Origin: Actinomycetes bacterium
GTDB taxonomy: Bacteria; Actinomycetota; Actinomycetes; Nanopelagicales; Nanopelagicaceae
DNA: 64,000 nucleotides
Direction of reading: 5' to 3'
Assembly: GCA_014190015.1 (NCBI GenBank)
Contig: BJFT01000004.1
Location: 1 to 64,000, forward strand
In this document: positions 1-8,069 of the stretch, in pieces
Position numbering within the stretch: position 1 is the first letter of the stretch
Layout of the letters: the number at the start of each line of letters is the position of its first letter
Position numbers and translations under genes: made by a program
Notes under the pieces: model-generated
What the model saw: the letters and a program-made list of their open reading frames with translations, nothing else
Database searches by the model: none
Told to the model about the DNA's origin: nothing

Positions 1-138
1 TTGATTCTCAAGTTGGCTCTTCACTGAATCTTGAGCAAACGTTGCTCCCCAGTTCAGTAATCCTGCGAGCACTAGTAGGAAAACTGAAAGTCCGAAACCT
101 ACAAAAGTTACAATCTTGTCAAATGTCTTACGTCTCAT
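1..138 (-). CDS. Small membrane protein, partial (3' end outside window)
   Basis: This reverse-strand gene begins with ATG at 138 and runs off the window's left edge, so only 46 residues are visible. The start is supported by a strong AGGAGAG ribosome site about 6 bases upstream. The N-terminus is basic (MRRKTFDK) and is followed by a hydrophobic segment (about residues 9-30), then a polar stretch rich in Q, S and E. It resembles a short actinobacterial membrane protein of unknown function that I recall only loosely. No function is assigned. About 130 bases separate it from the next gene, enough for its own promoter. Confidence 0.6.
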   Translation of the reverse strand, partial: MRRKTFDKIVTFVGFGLSVFLLVLAGLLNWGATFAQDSVKSQLENQ

Positions 139-222
139 TTTGTTCTCTCCTATGTGTAATTGTTATGTAGTTATGAACTTCTGACTACATGTAAATTAAA
201 CCGCGTAGAAGATTTTTTGAAA

Positions 223-268
223 CAAATAAAGCAAGTGCTAGCACTCGACTACTTGTGATGTGAATTAC
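223..268 (-). terminator. Possible terminator of the LuxR-type gene with an embedded palindrome
   Basis: Just past the stop of the LuxR-type gene, the reverse strand has CAAGT...ACTTG arms enclosing the perfect 12-base palindrome AGTGCTAGCACT (235-246), followed by a T-rich run. The stem is short and imperfect, so this could equally be an operator for the gene starting at 138. Confidence 0.3.
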
Positions 269-271
269 GAA

Positions 272-589
272 TTAATCATGACGATGGCAGATTGCTTTGC
301 CATCCGGGCCTAACTCGAAGTGCTGGCACTCAATTCCCAATTTTTCAAAAGCTTTGTCGCCGTAGTGTGCTCGAAATGCGAGTGCTAGTAGTACACGTGT
401 ATTTGTTTCGGCATCAGATTTAATATTAAAAGCTTTAGCTGCGCGCGAAACTGTATTTTCAATTACTTTTTCTGTATGCGATGTCTCGAGTGCAATAGCT
501 GCATTTGTTTTTCCTTCGCAGAGTAGACCAAGGACTAGCTGCTCAAATGGGCTGAGGTCGCGACTAATAATGGTGATATCTGTTGACAT
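272..589 (-). CDS. Orphan LuxR-type helix-turn-helix protein
   Basis: The 105-residue protein has a LuxR/GerE-like DNA-binding domain at about residues 11-55, opening with LSPFEQLVLGLLCEGKTN, the usual 'L(T/S)..E..VL.L...G.(S/T)N' pattern, followed by a recognition-helix region (EKVIENTVSRAAKAF). There is no receiver, PAS or autoinducer-binding domain, so what activates it cannot be read from sequence. The C-terminal tail holds two Cys and several His (ECQHF, AICHRHD), which could bind metal or be redox-sensitive; that is only a suggestion. The start is ATG at 589 with a GAGAGAGGG ribosome site. It is divergent from the enoyl-CoA hydratase gene. Confidence 0.75.
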   Translation of the reverse strand: MSTDITIISRDLSPFEQLVLGLLCEGKTNAAIALETSHTEKVIENTVSRAAKAFNIKSDAETNTRVLLALAFRAHYGDKAFEKLGIECQHFELGPDGKAICHRHD

Positions 590-658
590 GCGAGCCCTCT
601 CTCCGATGGTTCATGTGTGTCTTTATTGTCCACCTTCGCAACTCATCTTGGCTACAAG

Positions 659-664
659 TAGGAT
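659..664 (+). promoter_or_regulatory. -10 element TAGGAT, leaderless start for gene at 671
   Basis: TAGGAT ends 6 bases before the ATG at 671, which puts the expected transcription start on the start codon. There is no Shine-Dalgarno sequence. It fits the TAnnnT-N6/7-start pattern repeated through this window. Confidence 0.6.
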
Positions 665-670
665 GCGCGG

Positions 671-1414
671 ATGAGTGAAATATTGACCACGACCGCTGAT
701 CAAATTCTGACAATTAGCTTTAACCGACCAGCGAAGATGAATGCTCTAACTCGAGATATGTATGCAGGCTTGGCGCACGCTCTCAATGAAGCTGCAGGCG
801 ATTTTGGAGTCCGCGCCGTCATTATTACCAGCGAAGGTGATCACTTCACTGCAGGAAATGACATCGGCGATTTTATGGCCAACCCGCCAACTGATAGTGA
901 CTCTGATGTCGCAAAGTTTTTAGGTTCACTACTAAATTTCCCAAAGCCACTACTTGCAGCCGTTAAAGGAAATGCAGTTGGTGTTGGAACAACGATGCTG
1001 CTGCACTGCGATGTTGTCATTGCATCTGATTCTGCAAAATTTTCAATGCCATTTACTTCCCTTGGTTTAGTGCCAGAAGCAGGGTCGAGTTATCTATTTC
1101 CGCGCCTTGTTGGATATCAAAGAGCAGCGCAGATATTTATGACCGGTGAATCATTTAGTGCAGACGTTGCAAAAGAAATGGGATTGGTTGCTCAGATTCA
1201 AAAAGATCCTCTAGCTGCGGCAATGCAAATTGCACGTCAGATTGCAGAACAACCTCCCCAAGCAATCATTAATACAAAAGCACTACTCAAAAGTGGATCA
1301 CATGACGCGGTTGCAGCCGTGATGCGTGCAGAGTTCGAATTATTTTCATTGGCGCTTCAATCAGAAGAAGCCATGGAAGCATTTATGAAGTTCATGTCAA
1401 AGAAGGGTAAATAA
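671..1414 (+). CDS. Enoyl-CoA hydratase/isomerase family protein
   Basis: A 247-residue crotonase-fold protein. It shows the family's N-terminal 'FNRP.KMNALT' segment, the oxyanion-hole stretch around EGDHFTAGNDIGDF (about residues 56-69) and a second glycine-rich oxyanion segment, VKGNAVGVGTT. The length is normal for monofunctional hydratases. A Glu is present in the LVPEAGSS motif (about residue 138), while the first catalytic acid position is occupied by VGTTM-like residues, closer to isomerase/hydratase relatives, so the exact reaction is uncertain. The stop TAA overlaps the next ATG by one base (TAATG), implying one transcript with the SDR gene. The start is leaderless (see 659-664). 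Confidence 0.85.
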   Translation: MSEILTTTADQILTISFNRPAKMNALTRDMYAGLAHALNEAAGDFGVRAVIITSEGDHFTAGNDIGDFMANPPTDSDSDVAKFLGSLLNFPKPLLAAVKGNAVGVGTTMLLHCDVVIASDSAKFSMPFTSLGLVPEAGSSYLFPRLVGYQRAAQIFMTGESFSADVAKEMGLVAQIQKDPLAAAMQIARQIAEQPPQAIINTKALLKSGSHDAVAAVMRAEFELFSLALQSEEAMEAFMKFMSKKGK

Positions 1415-2244
1415 TGTCACTTGCAGGTAAGCGTATCTTTATTACTGGCGGTTCACGCGGTATTGGTTTAGCGATTGCTCTGCGCGCTGCACAAGATGGT
1501 GCACATATCGCTATTGCAGCCAAGACTGCCGAAGCTAATCCAAAATTACCCGGAACGATTTTTTCTGCGGCTAAAGAAATTGAAGCGGCGGGTGGTACTG
1601 CTCTTCCTATTCAATGCGATATTCGTGATGAAGCACAGATCGAAGCCGCAATTGCAAAGACCGCCGAAACTTTTGGTGGAATTGATATTTTGGTTAACAA
1701 TGCAAGTGCCATTAATTTAACTCGCACAGATCAGACTCCAGCGAAACGCTTTGATTTAATGTTTGATGTAAATGTGCGCGGTACATTTTTAACTTCGCAA
1801 GCTGCGCTTCCTCATTTGCGTACATCTGCTGAAGAAGGACGAAATCCGCACATTCTTAATCTTTCTCCACCTCTTTCCATGAAGGCTATATGGTTTAAAA
1901 ATCACGTTGCTTACACAATGGCTAAATACGGGATGAGTATGTGCGTTTTGGGTATGGCTGAAGAATTCAAACGCGACGGAATTGCCGTTAATGCTTTATG
2001 GCCACGCACGGTAATTGATACCGCAGCACTACAGATGATTCCAGGAATAGATGCGCTAGCTGGCCGTAAGCCAGAAATCTTGGCCGATGCCGCACACATC
2101 ATCTTTAATCGTGACGCGAAAAAGTGCACTGGAAATTTCTTTGTGGATGACATGGTTCTAGCGAGTGAAGGAATCACCGATCTTGAAAAATATTCAGTCA
2201 CACCAGGAACAAAGGATTTCTTACTCGATTTCTTCCTCGATTAA
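1414..2244 (+). CDS. Short-chain dehydrogenase (HSDL2-like SDR)
   Basis: A 276-residue NAD(P)-dependent SDR. The nucleotide-binding motif TGGSRGIGLA lies at residues 11-20, the structural NNAS motif at about residues 93-96, and the catalytic Tyr/Lys are in YTMAKYG (about residue 168). The insert after the glycine motif (AAKTAEANPKLPGTI) is characteristic of the HSDL2/hydroxysteroid-dehydrogenase-like subgroup, which is linked to lipid metabolism. It overlaps the hydratase gene by one base, so the two may act on the same acyl-CoA or branched-lipid substrate; that partnership is inferred from position alone. Confidence 0.87.
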   Translation: MSLAGKRIFITGGSRGIGLAIALRAAQDGAHIAIAAKTAEANPKLPGTIFSAAKEIEAAGGTALPIQCDIRDEAQIEAAIAKTAETFGGIDILVNNASAINLTRTDQTPAKRFDLMFDVNVRGTFLTSQAALPHLRTSAEEGRNPHILNLSPPLSMKAIWFKNHVAYTMAKYGMSMCVLGMAEEFKRDGIAVNALWPRTVIDTAALQMIPGIDALAGRKPEILADAAHIIFNRDAKKCTGNFFVDDMVLASEGITDLEKYSVTPGTKDFLLDFFLD

Positions 2245-2262
2245 CCCGACTAAAGGATTTAA

Positions 2263-3675
2263 ATGCCTGTATATGAATTAAATTCTACAAACCTGATTGC
2301 AGAAAATGAACGACACGGAAGAGCCCGCGATTTATTTTGGCCTTGGTGTGGTGCAAATGTTTCATTGCTAGCACTGTCATACGGTGCTTTCTTTTTGGGA
2401 TTCGGAATCTCATTTTGGCAAGCAACACTTGCTGCAATAGTTGGAACCGTGCTCTCATTTTTACTCGTTGGCTTTAGTTCTTTAGCAGGCAAGAAATCAA
2501 ATGCAACGACAATGGTTCTCTCTCGTGCAGCATTCGGTGTTAAAGGAAATGCGTTACCTGGCTTTCTCTCATATCTTCTCTTTGTTGGTTGGGAAACAGT
2601 TTTGGTTTCCTTAGCAACGTTGGCTACTGGGACAGTTTTTGAAAGAGTCGGGGACATCGATCAAAATCTGGCGATGGTTATTGGATTCGTTATCTCAGTT
2701 TCACTGACATTAATTGGTGGAGTGCTCGGTTTTTCAGTAATTATGAAATTACAAAAGTATTTAACCTTGACCACAGTTTTACTTACTTTTGGATACGTTG
2801 CATTAACCATGGATTCCGTTAACTGGAGTGCAGTGATGGATAAACCGTCTGGTTCCATCCAAGGATTTATTGGCGCATTGATTTTTGGAGTCACTGGAAT
2901 TGGACTTGGTTGGGTTAACGCTGCCGCGGATTATTCACGGTATTTGCCGCGTTCAGTGAAGAGTACTTCGGTAGTTGGATGGACTGTTTTGGGCGCTTCC
3001 ATTGTGCCAATTGTTTTGGTTATTTATGGTGCAGCTCTATCAGCAAGTGATCAGAAATTATCTGAAGCGATTGCGATGGATCCGATTGGTGCGTTAACAA
3101 CTCTTTTACCTACGTGGTATCTAATTATTTTTTCACTTGTTGCGATTCTAGGTTTAGTTGGGGGAGCCATTCTGGATCTGTATTCCTCAGGGCTCACTCT
3201 TGTTAGCTTGGGAGTTCCCGTTAAACGACACATAGCTGCAATCTTTGACGGGGCATTAATGCTTCTTGGAACTCTTTATATTGTTTGGATTGCAGATAAT
3301 TTCTTCATTCCATTCCAAGGATTTCTCTTAACACTCGGCGTTCCTGTTGCTGCCTGGAGCGCAATTTTCGTAACTGATGTTCTGCTGCGCAAAAAGAGTT
3401 ATAACGAAAAAGATCTATTCAGCAATGAAGGAATTTATGGCTCAATTAATTGGAGTTCGATTGCCTGTGTCGGTGTGGCAACAATCGTTGGATGGGGATT
3501 TGTAACCAATACCTTTGCGTCTTGGCTGAGTTGGCAAGGATATTTCTTAGGCTTCATTGGAGGAAAAGATGGAGCGTGGGCATATTCTAATGTTGGTGTG
3601 ATCTTCGCACTAGCCATCGGCGCCAGTGGTCGTTTTATATTCGGAAAGCGAGATATTAGAAAACAAGAAATCTAA
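2263..3675 (+). CDS. NCS1-family cytosine/purine/thiamine-type permease
   Basis: A 470-residue polytopic membrane protein with about 12 hydrophobic segments. It has the NCS1-type N-terminus (ARDLFWPWCGANVS, matching the family's 'N.D..P' style region) and the SRAAFGVKGNALPG segment found in purine/cytosine permeases. Family members import nucleobases or related rings by cation symport; the substrate cannot be read here. An AAAGGA ribosome site precedes the ATG, and the gene follows the SDR by 18 bases, so it is probably cotranscribed. Its TAA interlocks with the stop of nhaA on the other strand (CTAA, 3672-3675). Confidence 0.85.
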   Translation: MPVYELNSTNLIAENERHGRARDLFWPWCGANVSLLALSYGAFFLGFGISFWQATLAAIVGTVLSFLLVGFSSLAGKKSNATTMVLSRAAFGVKGNALPGFLSYLLFVGWETVLVSLATLATGTVFERVGDIDQNLAMVIGFVISVSLTLIGGVLGFSVIMKLQKYLTLTTVLLTFGYVALTMDSVNWSAVMDKPSGSIQGFIGALIFGVTGIGLGWVNAAADYSRYLPRSVKSTSVVGWTVLGASIVPIVLVIYGAALSASDQKLSEAIAMDPIGALTTLLPTWYLIIFSLVAILGLVGGAILDLYSSGLTLVSLGVPVKRHIAAIFDGALMLLGTLYIVWIADNFFIPFQGFLLTLGVPVAAWSAIFVTDVLLRKKSYNEKDLFSNEGIYGSINWSSIACVGVATIVGWGFVTNTFASWLSWQGYFLGFIGGKDGAWAYSNVGVIFALAIGASGRFIFGKRDIRKQEI

Positions 3676-4670
3676 TCGTTTCGAATTGAGAATTTCCTAA
3701 GAATAGAAATGCCTAATATCGCGGATATTAGCGCTGCAAAGATCAACCCAACTTTTACTTGAGCTAAATCTATTGCAGAGGTTAAAGCGAGATCGGCAAT
3801 AAAGAGCGAAACTGTCAGGCCCATTCCAGCAAGAGCGCCTGCGCCCGCTATTTCTTTAAAGCTCAAACTATGTGGCTTAATCGCAATTTTTAATTGAATT
3901 GCTAACCATGCAAAAAGTGTTATGCCGAGAATTTTTCCAAGAACACGCCCAACAATCAACCCAGATGCAATTGGAGATGAAATTGTTTGACCAAGTGTTG
4001 AAAAATCGATGCGTACTCCAATATTGGCTAGGGCGAAGAGCGGAATAATCACAAATGCGCTGTAGGGATGAAGCCAATTAATTAATTGTGTGGTTGTAAC
4101 TTTCTTTCCACTGGGTATAGCAAATGCAAGCAAGACGGCGCCGATAGTTGAAGCAATTTTGATTGCACTAATTCCGGAAGAGTAGAAAATACCTAAAATT
4201 ATGATCGAAAAGAGATCATCAGCGATTGCCAGAGTTAACAAAAATATCTTTAATGAAGAATCAATACGTGATCCCAGTAGTGCAAGAGCCCCGAGAGCAA
4301 GAGCTATGTCGGTAGGCATAGCAATCGCCCACGCATTTGAGGCGCTTCCGTTGGAGTTGTAGACAGCAAAAATTAGTGCCGGAATTGCCATTCCTCCAAT
4401 AGCTGCTAGAACTGGCAGCGCTGCATTTTTTGGATTTTTAAACTCACCCTCGGCAAACTCTCTTTTAATTTCTAGACCAATCAAAAAGAAAAATACTGCC
4501 ATCAATCCTTCGTTAATGAATTTATGAAAGGGTTCGAAAATTGATTCGTAAGATTCGTGGAGAGGTGAATTGGCAAAAATTAATGCGACTGCACAGGCAC
4601 CCACTAGAGCGATTCCACTAGAACTTTCTGTTCTAATGAATCTCGTAAAGAAATTTGCCAAGCGATTCAT
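3672..4670 (-). CDS. nhaA: Na+/H+ antiporter NhaA
   Basis: A 332-residue inner-membrane antiporter exchanging sodium for protons. NhaA hallmarks are present: IRTESSSGIALV near the N-terminus, NEGLMAVFFFLIGLEIKRE (about residues 56-74), and the ion-binding Asp pair in AIADDLFSIIILG (about residues 155-160; E. coli D163/D164). The protein is somewhat shorter than E. coli NhaA. I place the start at ATG 4670 (MNRLANFF) rather than further upstream, because the longer reading would run into the hairpin at 4686-4715. No Shine-Dalgarno is visible, and there is almost no room for a private promoter. Confidence 0.93.
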   Translation of the reverse strand: MNRLANFFTRFIRTESSSGIALVGACAVALIFANSPLHESYESIFEPFHKFINEGLMAVFFFLIGLEIKREFAEGEFKNPKNAALPVLAAIGGMAIPALIFAVYNSNGSASNAWAIAMPTDIALALGALALLGSRIDSSLKIFLLTLAIADDLFSIIILGIFYSSGISAIKIASTIGAVLLAFAIPSGKKVTTTQLINWLHPYSAFVIIPLFALANIGVRIDFSTLGQTISSPIASGLIVGRVLGKILGITLFAWLAIQLKIAIKPHSLSFKEIAGAGALAGMGLTVSLFIADLALTSAIDLAQVKVGLIFAALISAILGISILRKFSIRND

Positions 4671-4685
4671 GTTGTGAACAATAGC

Positions 4686-4715
4686 AAAGCCCCGCCACAT
4701 AAGCGGCGGGGCTTT
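4686..4715 (-). terminator. Intrinsic terminator hairpin between glnA and nhaA
   Basis: A perfect 11-base stem (AAAGCCCCGCC / GGCGGGGCTTT) encloses an 8-base loop. It lies 15 bases after the glnA stop on the reverse strand and ends 15 bases before the nhaA ATG. The T-run is short (CTTT). The stem is symmetric enough to act in both directions. Confidence 0.85.
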
Positions 4716-4730
4716 ACGGAAGAGATTTTC

Positions 4731-6161
4731 TTAGAGATCGAAGTAAAGCTCGAACTCTGCTGGGTGTGGACGCAAGCGAACATAATCAACTTCTTGTGTG
4801 CGTTTGAACGCAATCCACGTATCGATGAGATCTTTCGTAAACACACCACCTTTAAGCAAGAACTCATGATCTTCTTCAAGATTGTTGAGTACTGCTTCAA
4901 GTGAACCAGGAACCTGAGGAATGGCTGCGGCTTCTGCGCCTTCTAGTTCGTAAAGATCCTTATCAACTGGCTTTGGTGGTTCGATTTTGTTTTGGATTCC
5001 ATCGAGTCCTGCCATCAACATTGCAGCGAATGCTAGGTATGGATTTGATGATGGATCTGGGCAACGGAATTCGATGCGCTTGGCTTTTGGATTTGAACCA
5101 GTAATAGGAATACGAATACACGCAGAACGGTTGCGTGCTGAGTAAACGAGATTTACTGGCGCTTCATAACCAGGGACTAAGCGGTGGTAAGAGTTAACGG
5201 TTGGGTTTGTGAATGCAAGCAATGATGGAGCGTGCTTGAGTAAACCACCGACATACCAGCGAGCCATATCTGAAAGATCTGCATAACCATCACCGAAGAA
5301 GAGTGGCTTTCCATCTTTCCAAAGTGATTGGTGAACGTGCATTCCTGAACCATTATCGCCATAGAGTGGTTTTGGCATAAATGTTGCAGTCTTGCCATTT
5401 TCCCAAGCGGTGTTCTTAATGATGTACTTAAACTTCATTACATCATCGCCTGCGTTAAGAATGTCGCTGAAGCGATAGTTAATTTCCATTTGACCCGCAG
5501 TACCAACTTCATGGTGTGCGCGTTCAACCAATAAACCAACTTTGCCAAGATTCATAACCATTTCATCGCGTAGGTCTGCAAACTGATCTGTTGGTGAAAC
5601 TGGGAAGTAACCACCTTTGATACGTGTGCGATAACCGCGGTTAGGGGTTCCATCCGCATCGTACTCAGCACCGGTGTTCCAGGCGCCTTCGTATGAATCA
5701 ATGTGATGGTACGACTCGTGCATGTCGGTCTTGAATCGAACTGCATCAAATACGTAGAACTCTGCTTCTGGTGCGAAGAATGCAGTATCTGCAATTCCTG
5801 TTGACTTTAAGTATTCGACAGCTTTGCCTACGACACCACGTGGATCGCGACTATATGGAGAGTTATCAACCGGATTGTGAACGCTAAACAAAATTACAAG
5901 TGTTTTTTCCTTGCGGAATGGATCAATGAATGCTGAACCAGGAATTGGCAGCAACTTCATATCTGATTCGTGAATCGCTTGGAAACCGCGAATAGATGAA
6001 CCATCAAACATCAGCCCATCTGTGAAGACAGCTTCGTCGAAAGATTCAACCGGAACATTGAAGTGGTGCTGGATTCCAGGAAGATCAATAAAACGTACGT
6101 CAATGAGTTTGACATCTTCCTTCTTGATGAAGGCAAAAATTTCTGCAGAGTTCTTAAACAT
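4731..6161 (-). CDS. glnA: Type I glutamine synthetase
   Basis: A 476-residue cytosolic GSI that makes glutamine from glutamate, ammonia and ATP. The start is ATG 6161 ([16 protein letters not shown]), matching the conserved GSI N-terminus, and it has a GGGAG ribosome site; an upstream in-frame ATG would add a non-homologous 15-residue extension. Visible motifs include the beta-grasp [11 protein letters not shown], the DGSSIRGFQ loop, the ATP-site [14 protein letters not shown] segment and the glutamate-flap NRSACIRIP. The [11 protein letters not shown] motif contains the Tyr that adenylyltransferase GlnE modifies in actinobacterial and enteric enzymes. This corresponds to glnA1, beside the RDD/DUF4191/lipA/lipB genes as in mycobacteria. 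Confidence 0.97.
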   Translation of the reverse strand: MFKNSAEIFAFIKKEDVKLIDVRFIDLPGIQHHFNVPVESFDEAVFTDGLMFDGSSIRGFQAIHESDMKLLPIPGSAFIDPFRKEKTLVILFSVHNPVDNSPYSRDPRGVVGKAVEYLKSTGIADTAFFAPEAEFYVFDAVRFKTDMHESYHHIDSYEGAWNTGAEYDADGTPNRGYRTRIKGGYFPVSPTDQFADLRDEMVMNLGKVGLLVERAHHEVGTAGQMEINYRFSDILNAGDDVMKFKYIIKNTAWENGKTATFMPKPLYGDNGSGMHVHQSLWKDGKPLFFGDGYADLSDMARWYVGGLLKHAPSLLAFTNPTVNSYHRLVPGYEAPVNLVYSARNRSACIRIPITGSNPKAKRIEFRCPDPSSNPYLAFAAMLMAGLDGIQNKIEPPKPVDKDLYELEGAEAAAIPQVPGSLEAVLNNLEEDHEFLLKGGVFTKDLIDTWIAFKRTQEVDYVRLRPHPAEFELYFDL

Positions 6162-6261
6162 TTTTCTCCCAGTTGAAGGCATTTCAATCGTTGCGCACCG
6201 CTTCATCGAGGGCGCATGTGCAAAGGTTACGAGTTATCCGTGAAAAAGGCATAACCCACGT

Positions 6262-6277
6262 GTTACATCTATGTTAA
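6262..6277. promoter_or_regulatory. Candidate GlnR-type operator upstream of glnA
   Basis: GTTAC-N6-GTTAA (reverse strand TTAAC-N6-GTAAC) lies in the glnA/RDD intergenic region, about 100 bases before the glnA start. It resembles the actinobacterial GlnR half-site pair (gTnAc-n6-GaAAc), but one half is imperfect. On the reverse strand, TTAACA also sits 17 bases from TTATGC, a possible -35/-10 for glnA. Confidence 0.3.
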
Positions 6278-6304
6278 GTAAATTGCGGGTTTTCAGGCTG
6301 CGAC

Positions 6305-6310
6305 TAGGCT
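6305..6310 (+). promoter_or_regulatory. -10 element TAGGCT, leaderless start for RDD gene
   Basis: TAGGCT is followed by 6 bases and then ATG 6317. TTGCGG lies 16 bases upstream as a plausible -35. There is no ribosome site. Confidence 0.65.
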
Positions 6311-6316
6311 TATCGC

Positions 6317-6691
6317 ATGCACTCTGAAGTGAGTTTGGGCAGACGATCTTTGGCCATTAGCCTGGATTGGCTAGCGAGTTACCTCATTGCCATCGCCTTT
6401 TTTAGCGGTTCAGGTGCTTTCTTGGATCGAACCCCACAGGCAGGTGTCCCAGCCCTAATCATATTTTTCTCTCAATATTTTCTGCTGATTACCTTACAAG
6501 GAGCTTCAGCGGGCCACAGGATTTGTCGAATGAGAATCGTCAATTTCGAAGATGGGGGGCGACCAACTCTTCTTCAGGCGTTAATTCGAAGCGTGCTTAT
6601 GGTCATTGTTATCACGGCAATTACCTATGATGAAAATGGTCGAGGAATCCACGAGCGTTTAAGTAAAACTAAAATCGTTTTAACGAACTAG
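6317..6691 (+). CDS. RDD-family membrane protein
   Basis: A 124-residue protein with three hydrophobic segments and the RDD signature residues: Arg-Arg near the N-terminus (GRRSLAISLDWL, with the membrane Asp) and the AGHRICRMRIV stretch after the second segment. Family function is not firmly established; some members affect ion or osmotic balance. The placement between glnA and the DUF4191 gene is the conserved actinobacterial arrangement. The start is leaderless. Its TAG interlocks with the DUF4191 stop (CTAG, 6688-6691). Confidence 0.85.
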   Translation: MHSEVSLGRRSLAISLDWLASYLIAIAFFSGSGAFLDRTPQAGVPALIIFFSQYFLLITLQGASAGHRICRMRIVNFEDGGRPTLLQALIRSVLMVIVITAITYDENGRGIHERLSKTKIVLTN

Positions 6692-7371
6692 CGGATACGT
6701 ACGCCTTTTGGAAGTGGTCCCTTTGGGATTGGCATAGACATTCCGCCAACAGCTTTCAAACGCGCGCGAACTTCACGCATTTGATGGGCAGATAACTTCT
6801 TTGGAAGCTTTGCAAGATGTTTTTGTAATTTACGAATTGAAACTTGACCTTCTAAATCTCCGACAATCACTTCTGTAATTGGCACGCCAGGAGCAAAGCG
6901 CTCACTCTTTCGTCGCTCATCATTAAGCATTTGCTTAACGCCTTGTGATCCTTCTCCGACAAGAACTATTCCTGCTCTTCCAACACTTCTATGAACCATG
7001 TCTTGATTACGGGCAACGGCAACAGCAGGAGTTGTAGTCCAACCTTTGCGAATTGCCATCAATACTGAAGCACCAGCACCAACTTGTCCTTCAATTGATG
7101 AGTAAGCAGCGGTTGATGCTTGTCGCGTAAAGAAAAACATTGCAGCAAGGAGTGCAATCGGAAGCGAAACAAAAGCTACATAAATTGGGTGGCCTATTGC
7201 TACGCCGATTGCGATACCCACGACCCACACGGCAAGGAATACCCCGATGAGTGCAAAAGCAATCCAAGGTTTAACGCTCTTGGTTACAGAGTATGCATCT
7301 CTAAATGTTTGAAAACGACGAGGTTTAATGGCCGCTTCTTTGTTTTTCTTATTTCGCTTGAACATACTCAT
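6688..7371 (-). CDS. DUF4191 membrane protein
   Basis: A 227-residue protein: basic N-terminus, two adjacent hydrophobic segments (about residues 38-80), then a soluble C-terminal part containing AGIVLVGEGSQGVKQML and a Lys/Arg-rich tail. It matches the actinobacterial DUF4191 family found between lipA and glnA; no biochemical function is known to me. The start is ATG 7371, whose last bases overlap the stop of the upstream acyltransferase gene (ATGA), so translation is probably coupled. It belongs to the reverse-strand lipB-lipA-acyltransferase-DUF4191 operon. Confidence 0.85.
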   Translation of the reverse strand: MSMFKRNKKNKEAAIKPRRFQTFRDAYSVTKSVKPWIAFALIGVFLAVWVVGIAIGVAIGHPIYVAFVSLPIALLAAMFFFTRQASTAAYSSIEGQVGAGASVLMAIRKGWTTTPAVAVARNQDMVHRSVGRAGIVLVGEGSQGVKQMLNDERRKSERFAPGVPITEVIVGDLEGQVSIRKLQKHLAKLPKKLSAHQMREVRARLKAVGGMSMPIPKGPLPKGVRIR

Positions 7372-8069
7372 AAGTTTAGTGGGGCAGGGGCAGTACCACC
7401 AAGACGCACGGGCGCCCAACGCTGGCCCTTATGGTTATCGGGATACTCCTCTTGAACCTTATGCAGGGCAGAGATGAGCACATCTCGAAGTTGCTTTTCG
7501 CCCGCCTCAACATCACTATCTTTTGCAAAATACAGGGGTTCGCTAAATGCAACCGTGATGGGAACGCTTTGTCTTGTTAAGTTTTTCTTCACACCCTTTG
7601 TCCATACTCGTTGGCTTCCCCAAACTATTGTTGGGATAACTGGTACGCCCGCAGACATTGCTAATCGCACAGCACCTGATTTGAGAGCTTTGATTTCAAA
7701 ACTTGTTGAAATAGTTCCTTCTGGAAAAATTCCAACTATTTCTCCTTTACGCAATGCACGAAGGGCTGCAACGAATGATGCCGAACCATTTCCTCGGTCA
7801 ACGCTTATGTGGTGCATACCGCGCATCAATGGTCCCGCTATTTTGTTATCGAAAATTTCTTTTTTAGCCATAAATCGCACGTAACGCTTCTTTGGCAGAA
7901 CTCCAGTTCCAACGATTGCAAAGTCAAAGTAACCAATGTGATTCATAGCAAGAATTGCACCACCTTCTTGCGGAATATTTTCATCCCCCGAAAATGTGAA
8001 ACGCAGATCTAAATATTTCCAGAGAGATTTAATGAAAACGATAACTGGGGGATAAACAAGATCAGCCAC
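7368..8069 (-). CDS. 1-acyl-sn-glycerol-3-phosphate acyltransferase (PlsC-like)
   Basis: A 233-residue PlsC/LPLAT-family enzyme that would acylate lysophosphatidate or a related lysolipid at the membrane. The catalytic NHxxxxD motif is NHIGYFD, and the substrate-binding FPEGT motif is intact (FPEGTIS). I choose GTG 8069 ([12 protein letters not shown]) because it lies 5 bases inside the lipA 3' end, an ordinary operon overlap. Longer readings up to 8147 would sit entirely inside lipA and add no recognisable sequence. The start is the least certain part. It overlaps the DUF4191 start by four bases. Confidence 0.88.
   Translation of the reverse strand: MADLVYPPVIVFIKSLWKYLDLRFTFSGDENIPQEGGAILAMNHIGYFDFAIVGTGVLPKKRYVRFMAKKEIFDNKIAGPLMRGMHHISVDRGNGSASFVAALRALRKGEIVGIFPEGTISTSFEIKALKSGAVRLAMSAGVPVIPTIVWGSQRVWTKGVKKNLTRQSVPITVAFSEPLYFAKDSDVEAGEKQLRDVLISALHKVQEEYPDNHKGQRWAPVRLGGTAPAPLNL

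Noticed and set aside
218-260. CIRCE/HrcA operator resembling GAGTGCTA next to the LuxR-type gene
   Set aside because: Only one half matches; the partner nine bases away agrees at about half its positions, so it does not meet the CIRCE pattern.
5552-5794. Forward and reverse frames of 60-80 codons inside glnA
   Set aside because: They overlap the conserved GS core in other frames and have no start signals.
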